A stretch of DNA of 64,000 nt, from positions 27,360,873-27,424,872 of the forward strand of contig CP137680.1 of assembly GCA_037976565.1 (NCBI GenBank), in the 5' to 3' direction. The stretch is from Mesocentrotus franciscanus (lineage: Eukaryota > Echinodermata > Echinoidea > Camarodonta > Strongylocentrotidae). Both the position numbers and the translations under genes were made by a program. Shown one piece after another: positions 22,321-33,121 of the stretch. Each line of letters starts with the position of its first letter. Within the stretch, counting starts at the first letter, position 1. The notes beneath the pieces were generated by a model. The model searched no databases, was not told the DNA's origin, and saw only the letters and a program-made list of their open reading frames with translations.

Positions 22321-22531
22321 GCTAGATGGGGCGCGGGCTAAAATTGATTCGTTTTTGGAGAGTAGCCGGAATCTCATTTCCCTGATCTGTAAGGAGCTGA
22401 ATAGCCACGATCTCCGTGCTCGAGATCGGCAAAACTGCTGCCTCCTCCTGTGTAATTTAGCCTCATACTCTTTTTGCTTGTTTGGACTGTAAAGTTCGTG
22501 GTAAAGGAAATAGTAGCAACCACCGTAGATC
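22321..22531 (-). CDS. Small candidate ORF in a GC-rich block, function unknown
   Basis: On the minus strand, MQSWIYGGCYYFLYHELYSP opens a frame that turns strongly basic (KQKEYEAKLHRRRQQ, SRARRSWLF) and ends ILARAPSS before a stop. The composition is more protein-like than most frames here. It lies in a GC- and CpG-richer block (22318-22790) that contrasts with AT-rich flanks, so it could be a first exon near a promoter. There is no recognised homologue, and chance coding cannot be excluded. Confidence 0.3.
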
Positions 22532-23012
22532 CATGATTGCATCGTAAAATTGTAAAACTATAATACTATAGCTAGCTAGCTGTGCATGCACTGCACTGCA
22601 CTGTCTGCCGAATAAAAAAAAACGCGCGCCAGCAGCTATCAGCGATTGCCCAATAATTCTTCACTTCCAGCGAATCTTCCGGCGAAAGCTCGCCACAGCG
22701 AGTGAATTTCACCGGCAGTATGAAAGCGACAGCGGGGAAAACGGCGGTTTCACCTTTGTCTACAAAAGGAAAATTCAATCGGTATTTTCATCGGTGTGAC
22801 TCCAATAGAACCAGTTTGAAAAGGTGCATGGCTCTGATCAAGGGCACCAACGTGTTACAGATGAGGTGAATTTTAAAAGTCAATTATAGACTGTGGCAAC
22901 AGTATTTTTGTAATCTGCAAACATTATGCAACACATAGCTAAAAAATCATACCTTAACTAATTGCCGTTAAACAGCAATCAGTAGCCAAATATCACATCA
23001 TCAAAAATGTTA

Positions 23013-24135
23013 CGTACATAACTCGGTGTCCACTTCATGCTGATATTTCTCTTATAATTTAACTTTTTTTCTGACAAAGTACATTAGATGTTAAAACATA
23101 TCATAAACAAAACTTAAAACCATTGCCATATCAACTTTTTTCAATTTAGTTATTAGAATATGGCCAAAACAAATGTGGACACCGAGTTATGTACAGTACA
23201 TCTTATTCTCTACATGCTTTCTCTTTGCCTTATTGTCAGATATGGTTTTGCATTAGTCTGATAACGACTTCAATTGAAGGAATGATGTGTTTCCTGAATG
23301 AAACATAATTTGCAATGTGTAAATAGTTTGTAAACTACTATTTCAGGACTGAAATGTAAGATTTCTGTACTTAATCGTACATAACTGTGGACACCAAAAG
23401 TAAGTAGTTTTACATTCAAATAATAACTTCTTGTTCCTTAAATTCAATAAATGTTTGTTTAAATGAAAATGCAGAAGGGTGCAATTCATGATGTAAGAAA
23501 TAAATTGATTTATTTATGATAATTTATTTTAAAAATTTTGATTGGTAGTAACGTACATAACTCGGTGTCTTTTCATAACGGTGTCTTAGTTATGTACATG
23601 ACATGAAAATGTTCAAACTGCAATATTTTGTAATATTCTTCTCACCAAATCAGACATGTGTATATCTTATACATTTTTTACTACCTTACCATGACAAATA
23701 ACTAAATATAGGTGGTCTTATTGAAAAAACAAAACTTGATTTACGTACATAACTGTCACGTACATAACTCGGTGTCCACATTCATTATTGATTAAATAAC
23801 ACATACAAGTTAAAATGGGGAATCCAATGTTATCAGTGCTCTACATTCACCTATATACACCATTACATTATCATTTTGAAAGAATACAATATGTTTTTGT
23901 ATAGATTCTGTTGCACTGGTATGTAAATAACTGCAGGACACCAACAATTTTCCATTTAAAGAAATCTAAATATATTAAAACCATGACCCAGAATGAAATG
24001 ATCTGATTGGAAATCAAAGATTAAGTGAAACTAAACATTATAACATTGCAAGCTTGTAAATAAATCAATTTTGTATACACCATTCTTCAGTTAGTAAGGT
24101 TTGAAATTTGCAGGACACCAAAGTTATGTACATAT
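23013..24135. repeat. Cluster of CGTACATAACTCGGTGTCC motifs on both strands
   Basis: The motif, or a close variant, occurs on the plus strand near 23013, 23380, 23552, 23745 and 23757, and inverted near 23172, 23588 and 24116. Spacers are AT-rich and unlike one another, so this is not a simple tandem array. No frame is supported in the region. Confidence 0.75.
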
Positions 24136-24644
24136 CACAAAAATTGTATCATGTGTAAATGGAATAACAAAGTAAAATAATAGGAATTAACTCAACAGAA
24201 ATGTTAATTATTACATAGATTCTACATCAAGATTTTAAAAAAAAAAAGTTTTGCATCCCATTAGTAAAAATCGGGTAACCAATTATTGCATGTTTGAACG
24301 TAACATTAAAAGTGCTGAAATGGGCCTTTTTTCATCATAAAATTGCTCTAAAATCTTTAATTTGAATTCAATGAAGCTGAAACCTTGTTTGGAGCTTCCC
24401 CCAATGGTACTTTCTAATATAAAAATGCTAATTTGTGTCTGATTCTCATGGTTTTGGATAATTGAACAATTTCCCAGTGTTCAATCTAAGTGTACCCTTG
24501 ATCTGAGCCATGCACAAAGGGTATTAGTTGGATAAAATATGGACTTTGACCAAATGTTTGCATAATTCCACCTGGTCATCCATGTATGTCTAAAATGGTT
24601 TCCTGGTTTGTTTTGTCATCTAGTTAAACATTGATATTGTTTAA

Positions 24645-25210
24645 CCCTATCTATCCTGGGCTATTTTGAAACTGCATAGCCTGGGGGCTTCTAAGGCCCC
24701 TATGATCTCGGCCGTAAACCGGCCGATCGCCGCGAAAATTTGCATGCATGTCAAGTGAAGTGGAAAGAATACTATGGTAATTTAAATTTTTTGAAAAATT
24801 CACTCATTTGCATATTTATGGTAATTTATGCAATTAAGGTCATAAAATTCACATTTTTACCCATAAATCATATGTTCTTCATATTTACACATTCCTTTTC
24901 ACTGCATATACTCTTTAGACCATTTGGAATAATAATACAACAACAAAATTTGGAAGAGCCAGGTTATTCCTTATGTTATCTATTGTTTTGATAATTTCTT
25001 GTGTATTTCTTTGTTTTTTAACTTATGTATTTTATTTTATTTTATTTTTTTATTTCATTTCTAACTATAATTCAACTATTTGACCCCAAAAGAAACACCT
25101 AAACTATAAACAAGACCAAATAACCAATGTTTTATCGCTTTTGGAAAAATGATATTTCCATGTTTGTACACAAATCACGAAAATGAAACCAACCCCCAGG
25201 CTAGATAGGG
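24645..25210. mobile_element. 566-bp element with TTAA target duplication, piggyBac-like ends
   Basis: Inverted ends CCCTATCTATCCTGGG (24645) and CCTGGCTAGATAGGG-type (ending 25210) match with two or three differences. TTAA stands outside both ends (24641-24644 and 25211-25214). TTAA target sites and CCC termini fit piggyBac (Kolobok is the alternative). The interior is AT-rich with GGCCGTAAACCGGCC near the left end and has no transposase frame. Confidence 0.75.
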
Positions 25211-25751
25211 TTAATATCACGGTAGGCTATATCAGTTGTATTTATGGCTTATCTTAATATCATGTTTTGAGCACCTGTGAAGAGGGAGTGTGGATTCAGC
25301 CGTGAGTACCAGCACAACTACTCACATCTTTCCTATATAAAAAAATATGTGATATCAATACCTCTGCCAGCATAATTTTTCACTAGCCGGCTATCTCCTA
25401 TTCATTTTTTAGAATTGTTAACTTCAAACATAAATCAAATTGATATGTTCTCTCTTTTTCGTTGCCATTTTTCAGTACTGTTTGATTGCAAAGAGTAATT
25501 TGTAAACTTTCCTGCACTGAAATTTCAAGTTTAGAACATAATGCAAATTCTTGTCTCCATTGTGATTTATCAGTTCACCATCACTTACTGGCAGTATTGT
25601 CTTGATAAATTTACTCTTAATATCCCCCATATCAAGATGTGGTTTAGGCAATTATAACAATGGCACATTTTAAAGGTTTTTTATCCTTTTTCTAGGTGTT
25701 GTTTAACATTCACATAAATCCTGCATTAAACATTCCAAAGTTAGCATTGAG

Positions 25752-26165
25752 TTGTGTCATGGTCTAGTGGATATGCCATTGGACTGTTGATCAAATGGTT
25801 CATGCAACGAGCCCCAGCCTTGGAATATAGTTTGCAGGCACGAACCCTTGTCCTTCATTTTGTCTAACAGTGTCTGCACTTTGAGACTAGGCTGATGCAT
25901 ACTGCATAGGCTCTGTACTTAGTCTGCTATTTGACACAGCAAGAGACTGACAGAGCTAAGCTCTGCTCAAGGCTTTATGAATTGTGGTAAGGTTTCAAAT
26001 CAGAGTCTATGCCTGCATACCAGCTGTGCCACTACTATTATGTCCTTTAGCAAGACATTGATCTGCGTTTGCCACTCAGCATCCAGAAGTAAATGGGTAT
26101 CTATTAGTAATAATGCCTTCAGACAGTTTGGTCATAGCATATTGAGAGAGACAGCTGTGACACAC
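25752..26165 (+). mobile_element. tRNA-derived SINE, degenerate copy
   Basis: A tRNA-like head (GGTCTAGTGGATATGCCATTG, near 25762) is separated by about 240 bp from the body blocks TTATGTCCTTTAGCAAGACA and GAAGTAAATGGGTATCTATT (26035-26105). These match the SINE at 46662. The order is conserved but the middle is expanded or replaced. Confidence 0.6.
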
Positions 26166-26598
26166 TCACATACATGAAGGCAAACGCAGTTAAAGGTCAA
26201 ACTATGGAGCTCTGAATAGTACCCTCACACGTACAAACTCTATGGGAGGGAACTATTTGGAGCTCCATGATATGACTGACCAATCAGGAGAAATTTCCAG
26301 TGACATAACTATTTCTCTCAAGTAGCTATGAATTTTAGCTAAAATGGGTTGTAGTGACGATTTCTCAATTTATTTATGAAATCAGAAAATTACTGATGTA
26401 CTTTTTAATTTCATGTGATACCATGTAAAGTCGATTCTAATGCAATTTGGTATGCCTACTTCCACCTCCTGTTATTCGTACAGAAAGTATTTCTGAGACA
26501 CGGTTAATTCTAAAGAAGATATTTCCAAGACACGGACGGTTGTAATTTATTATGTAAATAACGTTATTCTTGGTTACGCAAAATAACCAATCAGAACT

Positions 26599-27153
26599 CG
26601 CCCTTTAAAGATACTATGTCCCTTTTGCAGCCAACATCAAATTCTGTAGAACTTTGCAAGAATTATGAATATGTCATGTATGTCCTATCTGTGAAATTTA
26701 AACGTTAGCAGTGTCCTACTATTCAAATTATGCAAGGAAACCCGTTTACTTGCTAGACTTCACTGTCAGACACTATTGAGTGACTGACTGGCTTTTTCAT
26801 CTTTGGTAATAACATAGATAAAATGAGCTGTAAAGGGTACATGAGCATTTGTCTACATCTACATCAATAACCCACTTCTTGTAATGGCCAAAATTAAACT
26901 GATTGAATCTTTGCGCAGCATAAAACGTACGACCATTCGGTACAATGGTCTGAAAAATCAGACTATTACTTACTGGCTCTATAGCTCCTAAGTCGATTCG
27001 ACAACTAATAGTCGTTATTTTCCCACTTAAAGACATTTTCAAGCCCCCCTTTTTTTAGGGAAGTTCTAAATTAGTATTGTCTTTCAAATGCCCTTGGACT
27101 TTAACCTTTTCATTTTTTTGGCCTGCAAATGGGACATAGCACCTTTAAGGGCG
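26599..27153. mobile_element. 555-bp element with inverted ends of about 30 bp
   Basis: CGCCCTTTAAAGATACTATG, then TCCCTTTTGCAG, at the left pairs with the inverse of CTGCAAATGGGACATAGCAC, CTTTAAGGGCG at the right. A solitary copy of the same end lies at 62880-62913. No transposase frame. The target duplication is unclear because the ends merge with the flank. Confidence 0.7.
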
Positions 27154-27239
27154 GTTCCTTGAGTTCTATTACTTGTAATTCAGAGCAGAGCAGTATCCCG
27201 GTTGTTGATACATTAGCAGCTACACTTAGTGAGTAATTT

Positions 27240-27335
27240 TGGTTACATCTTTCTCTATGGGGATTCGAACCAATATCTCCCCGAGATCATCGGCTTAGCT
27301 CACAACAGCTGACACCTTCCCAATGCTGTCTGGGC
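27240..27335 (-). mobile_element. Fragment of a tRNA-like SINE head
   Basis: On the minus strand GGTTCGAATCCCC (box B) is preceded by a plausible box A and anticodon-arm spacing (AGCTAAGCCGATGATCTCGG). No full cloverleaf or tail was seen, so this is a relic, not a tRNA gene. Confidence 0.4.
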
Positions 27336-27961
27336 ATTTTCACTCTTGTGTAGAGGAGGAGAAATGGATCCCTGTACCCTTGTTTACTTCGTATTGATAG
27401 CTGCTTTGTAACTCATCTCTATGTTTTTCCTGATACTTATCGGGTCCAACTGACCCGAGATTTTCATCGTCGCCGAGTTCTTTTCCCGGTATCATCAATG
27501 TCTGGATTGGGTCTTCGCTCCTAGACTAGTTCAGGTTCAGGTTGTCGAACATTTTAGCATCTCTGAAGTAGAACAATGACAGTCTCCAAAATCAACGTCG
27601 TGACGTGTCGCTCGTTGACAAGTCTTCACAGCATTTTGGAAAGACATTGAAGTTTGATATCCTATTATTCATATTTCATTTATTCTCAAATCAAAGTTTA
27701 CTCTATTTTTATTCATGCAAAACAGAATATCTTTGATTGTATGAACTAATAAGTTTTCGGAATATATAAATTTGTATTTGGTGTTGCCTTCAATTTATTG
27801 ACCAGTCAGGTTTTTCTTTGATTATAACAGATATCTTCACTTTGTCAAATGTGAAACCAGTTGAATTGCTGTATTATAAATTGAAGTCACTGAACCATAA
27901 TTATTAGGTGGTCTGTCGGTATCGACAGATCACCTATTGTTTTCGTCAGAATTTTCTTTCT

Positions 27962-27992
<31 letters not shown>

Positions 27993-27994
27993 TT

Positions 27995-30233
27995 AGGTGG
28001 TCTGTCGGCATCGACAGATCACCTATTGTTTTTGTCAGAATTTTCTTTCTTTATTATTCTTTATTTTTATTTATTTCTACCCCTTTTTTTGTTCCGAGGA
28101 TAACTCAAGATCGGTTTTGTCAATTTCTTTCAATTTTGGCACAGTCATGGGTCATAGTCATGAGACGTGACAGGAACATTTTCAAGGTCATCAGGTCTTC
28201 ATGACGTCATCCAGGCGCCATTTTGTGTTTTTTTGTACTTTCAACTCATGATCATATCTTCATAACGGAAAGTCATTTCTTATTCATATTTATCATGATC
28301 AAGGTCAATATCCGTCCGGTCAATTTCAGGTCAAAAAAGCGCGCATGCGCGTCGTCCGCAGCGCGCGCATAATTTGAAAATGCTCCAAATCGTCTCAAAT
28401 TCATTTTGGATACGTTTCAGACCATTTTAAGCATTTCGCAAAAAACTCGCACACGCACATGCGCGCGTTTTCGCGCGTAACACCATTACACAACATAAAA
28501 TCGCCATTTTTTTCTTTCATGATATTTCCCATATTTTTCAAACATTTGATACCATGTTTATCTCTTATTGACCATTAATAACAAGATGAGCGTCCATTCA
28601 ATATAAATGTCCGTGCGCGCGAGCTCTTGTAATACATAGCATATATGGGCAAAAACATGCCTATACAAAATTCATTGTAACTCTTCAGAATGGATGGGAA
28701 CTCCCAATTTTTTTCATATTTGGATAGATTATGAGTCGGAGATATGATTTCATGTCTCATTTGACCCTCAATTAACTCATGACGTCATCATAATGGCCTC
28801 CGAACTCAAAATTTCAATTTGCATATTATGACGTCAGCATATTTTGGAAAATTGATTGTATCTCTGTAAATATTGATTGATTTTCTTCCAAATTTTGATA
28901 TGTTCTAGCTGAGACAATTCTCTACAAATGCAGTCACCACGATTTTTCATTTTGACAAAGGCATCATGGCGTATTTTTGCGATTAAAGGAGGCATGTCAA
29001 TTTTTCATTTTGCGTGTATTCTCTATGGGACATGACTTTTCTCAAAACTGGATTCTACATTCCGTCTTTCGCGAGCAATATCTCCGTCGTTTTAGTTTTG
29101 TTTTTGCTGAGCTTTGAGTATGTTGTAGCTGAGACAATAAGCTATCACAAGTGTGCCCTTTATTTTTCGATCAGATGCCGGGATCATGCTCATATTTCAC
29201 TTGCAAAGTGAGATTTGAGAATTCCATTTTCCGTTCACGTGTAATGTCTATGTGGATTATTTTGGTATAGTGGTCATAGCACTTGCCTCCCATTCCGGCG
29301 ACCCAAGTTCGATTCCTGGTGGGTCATTTTTTTTTTTTTTTTTGCCGTCGTTTTAGATTTGATTTTATGATCTTCTTCGACTATTATAACATATTATCAT
29401 ATACAATCACAAACAATGTAATAAAATGCCTAATTTTGCGTGTTATATCTATGGGAGAAGAATGTCAATCGTTTGAGTACAACCCTATGGGAAATCTGGT
29501 ATTAAACCTAATATAGGGTGTATCTCCCAACTCTGCTACAATATCAAATCACCTTGCTAGTCTCCTTCCCAGACGTTTTTACTTTTTCCAGTTATTCAGC
29601 CCAAGGTATATGCATGTTTACGTCTCTCCCGTGGACATAGAATTGTTTACTTGTCTATACTTCTCTCTTTCTCTATATTAAATTCTATTTATGCTGGATA
29701 TATTGAATGCATCGTTCTCCATTGCATCTCTCTCTTTCTCTCTCTCTCTTGCTCTGTTTCCCTTCTCCTCTCTTATTTTGCCCCTCTCCTTCTCTTGCTC
29801 TGTCTCTGCATATATATCTCTCTCTACTCTTTTACCCTCTCCCTCTCTCTCTGCCTCCCTCTACCTCGACCTCTTGCCTTGCCTCCCTCTTATTCTCTTG
29901 CTCTGTCTCCCTCTGCCTCTGCCCTTCTCTTTTCTTCTCTCTCACCCTCTACCTCTCCCGCCTGCTCTGGTTCTCGTTCTCCTTCTATTATGTCTTGTAA
30001 TGTTCCTTAATTTTCTACAGCTCTGCCCTTTGCCCTTTGGCCTTGGAACTCAAAATACGAATTTGCATATTATGACGTCAGCATATTTATGGAAAATTGA
30101 TTGTATCTGTAAATATGGATCGATTTTCTTCCAAATTTTGATATGTTGTAGCTAAGACAATTTTCTACAAGATCAGTTATTCAGATTACATAACAGACCA
30201 CCTAATTCGTCCTCATGACGAATTACATTTCTA
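27995..30233. mobile_element. Inner Helentron-like element, complete copy
   Basis: About 2.24 kb with both ends intact. The 5' AGGTGGTCTGT (27995-28005) sits in a hairpin with GACAGATCACC, and the inverse ACAGACCACCT is at 30192-30202. The hairpin AATTCGTC/GACGAATT is at 30203-30223 and the terminal ACATTTCTAG ends at 30233. The flank is T-rich on both sides with no target duplication. The interior has CpG-rich alternating segments (28335-28480), a tRNA-like segment (29268-29330) and a CT microsatellite (29720-29960). It is highly similar to the outer copy. Confidence 0.8.
29268..29330 (+). other. tRNA-Gly-like segment inside the inner element
   Basis: GGTATAGTGGTCATAGCACT resembles a box A region. 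GCCTCCCATTCCGGCGACCC resembles the anticodon arm with CCC, and AGTTCGATTCCTGGTGGGTC resembles box B and the T arm. A T run (Pol III terminator-like) follows. The same segment occurs at 31431-31490 and inverted near 43455-43515. The 5' acceptor strand is weak, so this is a captured tRNA-derived piece rather than a working gene. Confidence 0.6.
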
Positions 30234-31430
30234 GTTTTTATTTATTTCTCCGCACTTTTTTGTTCCGAGGATAACTCAAGATCGGTTTTGTCAATTTCTT
30301 TCAATTTTGACACAGTCATAGGTCATAGTCATTAGACGTGACAGAAACATTTTCAAGGTCATCAAGTCTTCATGACGTCATCCAGGCGCCATTTTGTGTT
30401 TTTTTGGTACTTTCAACTCATGATCATATCTTCATAACGGAAAGTCATTTCTCATTCATATTTATCATGATCAAGGTCAATATCCGTCCGGTCAATTTCA
30501 GGTCAAAAAACGCGCGCATGCGTCCGCGCGTCAGCGCGCGCAAAATTTCAAAATGCTCCAAATCGTCTCAAATTCATTTTGGATACGTTTCAGGCCATTT
30601 TAAGCATTTCGCAAAAAAACGCGCACACGATGCGCGCGTTTTCGTTCGTACGGCCGCAACATAAATCGCCAATTTTTTTGTCATGATATTCCTCATTTTT
30701 TCTGAACAATTTGATACCATGTTTATCCTTTTATGACCATTAATAACGAATGAGCGTCCATTCAAGAAACATGTCCGTGCGCGATCTCTTGTAATACATA
30801 GCATATATGGGCAAAAACATGCCTATACAAAATTCATTGTAACTCTTCAGAATGGATGGGAACTCCCAATTTTTTTCATATTTGGATAGATTATGAGTCG
30901 GAGATATGATTTCATGTCTCATTTGACCCTCAATTAACTCATGACGTCATCATAATGGCCTCCGAACTCAAAATTTCAATTTGCATATTATGACGTCAGC
31001 ATATTTTTGGAAAATTGATTGTATCTCTGTAAATATTGATCGATTTTCTTCCAAATTTTGATATGTTCTAGCTGAGACAATTCTCTACAAATGCAGTCAT
31101 CACGATTTTCATTTTGACAAAGGCATCATGGCGTATTTTTGCGATTAAAGGAGGCATGTCAATTTTTCATTTTGCGTGTATTCTCTATGGGACATGACTT
31201 TTCTCAAAACTGGATTCTACATTCCGTCTTTCGCGAGCAATATCTCCGTCGTTTTAGTTTTGTTTTCGCTGAGCTTCGAGTATGTTGTAGCTGAGACAAT
31301 AAGCTATCACAAGTGTGCCCTTTATTTTTCGATCAGATGCCGGGATCATGCTCATATTTCACTTGCAAAGTGGGATTTGAGAATTCCATTTTCCGTTCAC
31401 GTGTAATGTCTATGTGGATTATTTTGGTAT

Positions 31431-31490
31431 AGTGGTCATAGCACTTGCCTCCCATTCCGGCGACCCAAGTTCGATTCCTGGTGGGTCATT
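31431..31490 (+). other. tRNA-Gly-like segment inside the outer element
   Basis: Virtually identical to 29268-29330, at the equivalent position of the outer element, again followed by a T run. Confidence 0.6.
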
Positions 31491-32394
31491 TTTTTTTTTT
31501 TTGCCGTCGTTTTAAATTTGATTTTATGATCTTCTTCGACTATTATAACATATTATCATATACAATCACAAACAATGTAATAAAATGCCTAATTTTGCGT
31601 GTTATATCTATGGGAGAAGAATGTCAATCGTTTGAGTACAACCCTATGGGAAATCTGATTCCTTGTCGTGTATTAAACCTATAGGGTTAATCTCCCAAGT
31701 CTGTTGGAATATATCAAATCATCCCATTTTTTTGATGTTAGTCTCCTTCCCAGACGTTTATACTTTCCAGTTATTCAGCCCAGGTATATGCAATGTTTAC
31801 GTCTCTCCCATGGACATAGAATTGTTTACATGTCTATAACTTCTCTCTTTCTCTATAATATAGTAAATATTCAATTCTATTTATGCTGGAAATATTAAAT
31901 GCATCGTTCTCCATTGCATCTCTTTCTCTTGCTCTCTCTCTCTCTCTTGCTCTGTTTCCCTTCCCCTCTCTTGTTCTGCCCCTATCCTTCTCTTGCTCTG
32001 TCTTTGCTCTCTCTCTCTACTCTTTCACTCTCTCCCTATCTCTGTCTCCCTCTCTTGCTCTGCCTCCCTCTGTCTCTGCCTCTCATTGTATACTCTCTCA
32101 CCCTCTCCCTTTCCCGCCTCTGGTTCTCGTTCTCCCTCCGATATCTCTTGTAATTTTCTTTAATTTCCTCTAGCTCTTCATTTTGCCCTTTGTATTCTTA
32201 TTTCACTTTACCATGTTTCCTTATACTATCCTCTCTCCTTCCAAGTGTATGCATTCTGATTCCTCTTTCATCCCTCGGTCCAGCTCATGTATTTTTACAT
32301 GACTATAAACCCGTCTCCCTCTCTCCTTCTCTATATCTATATTTTCATTAAATTTCATTATGATCATGATTTTGATCATAATCATTTCTCAATA

Positions 32395-32565
32395 TTTTTT
32401 CATCAGTTAAGTTATCACTTCAGTTCAGGTCACAGTTCAATCTATCAGTTCATCAGTTCATTCATCAGTTCATAAGTTTAGCTCATCAATTCAGTTAATT
32501 TCACATCAATTCAATCTATCAGTTCATCAGTTCATCAGTTCATCAGTACTTCATTCATCAATTCA
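32395..32565. repeat. CATCAGTT tandem repeat, imperfect
   Basis: Many TTCATCAG/TTCAGTTCA units lie in the 3' part of the outer element. The inner copy lacks an equivalent tract. Confidence 0.8.
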
Positions 32566-33015
32566 TATCTTAATACATCATTTTACATAAACATCATTAT
32601 ATTGGATCATTGAATTGAAGATGAGCATGATCATTAGAATTGAAGACAGACCACCTAATTCGTCCTCATGACGAATTAAATTTCTAGTTTTATTTTCAAG
32701 TGCTATTTATCTTGAGAGATCACGTAGTTAAAAAGTTGGGATGCTGAGTCGCCGTGTTTGATTGATTGGTGTGTTTGAATTGTTATTGCTTAAAAAACAT
32801 ATCAATACTTTCACTCCCACAATTTAGAAAACAGATTTTGTTCTAACAGGGTAATAGCAATATTTTCCACGCACCTCGAGCATCCCCTGGTCTGCAATGA
32901 ATATATGTGTAAGAAATTTTGTCCTATTATAATAAGTAAACTTCAAAGCTTTGTTAACAATTTTTGTCTGACACACGTGCTTGCCTCGGACACAATCTTT
33001 TATTTGCCTCAATAC

Positions 33016-33121
33016 CTTTAGAGAATCCATCTTGAGCACCACCTCGTAATCAGGACCAGAGACGAAAGATTGACATACCATTTTGAGCTGCTTAACCCTG
33101 TCCATCAGTTCTCCAATTCTC
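33016..33121 (-). CDS. Candidate exon of a host gene, helical
   Basis: Minus-strand acceptor CTCATTCATAG lies at 33122. The open frame reads RIGELMDRVKQLKMVCQSFV, then SGPDYEVVLKMDSLK. CTAAAG/GTATTG at 33016 is a possible donor; AAAATG/GTATGT at 33078 is an alternative. The frame stays open to 32824, so the 3' border is uncertain. The helical, coiled-coil-like start suggests a structural or adaptor protein. No family recognised. The strand agrees with the exons at 20 kb, 19 kb and 6 kb, but membership in the same gene is unproven. Confidence 0.45.

Larger units (their letters stand above)
27905..32686. mobile_element. Outer Helentron-like element, split by a nested copy of itself
   Basis: The 5' end (27905) reads TAGGTGGTCTGTCGGTATCG and forms a hairpin with CGACAGATCACC. 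The inverse ACAGACCACCT lies subterminally at 32645-32655, followed by the hairpin AATTCGTC/GACGAATT and the end ATTTCTAG at 32686. After 90 bp its TTTATT tract is interrupted at 27994. The body resumes at 30234 with TTTTTATTTATTTCT, which matches the nested copy at its equivalent position. Total own length is about 2.5 kb. A CT-rich microsatellite (31910-32135) lies inside, as in HINE-type elements. No Rep/helicase. Confidence 0.78.

Noticed and set aside
29268..29330. Functional tRNA-Gly gene
   Set aside because: The 5' acceptor strand does not pair well and the segment is repeated inside a transposon.
29651..30155. Leu/Ser-rich 154- and 119-residue frames
   Set aside because: They cover a CT microsatellite inside the Helentron-like element, with an equivalent at 31883-32173.
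27905..30233. Autonomous Helitron with Rep/helicase
   Set aside because: No long frame or HUH/helicase motif lies between the ends; it is non-autonomous.
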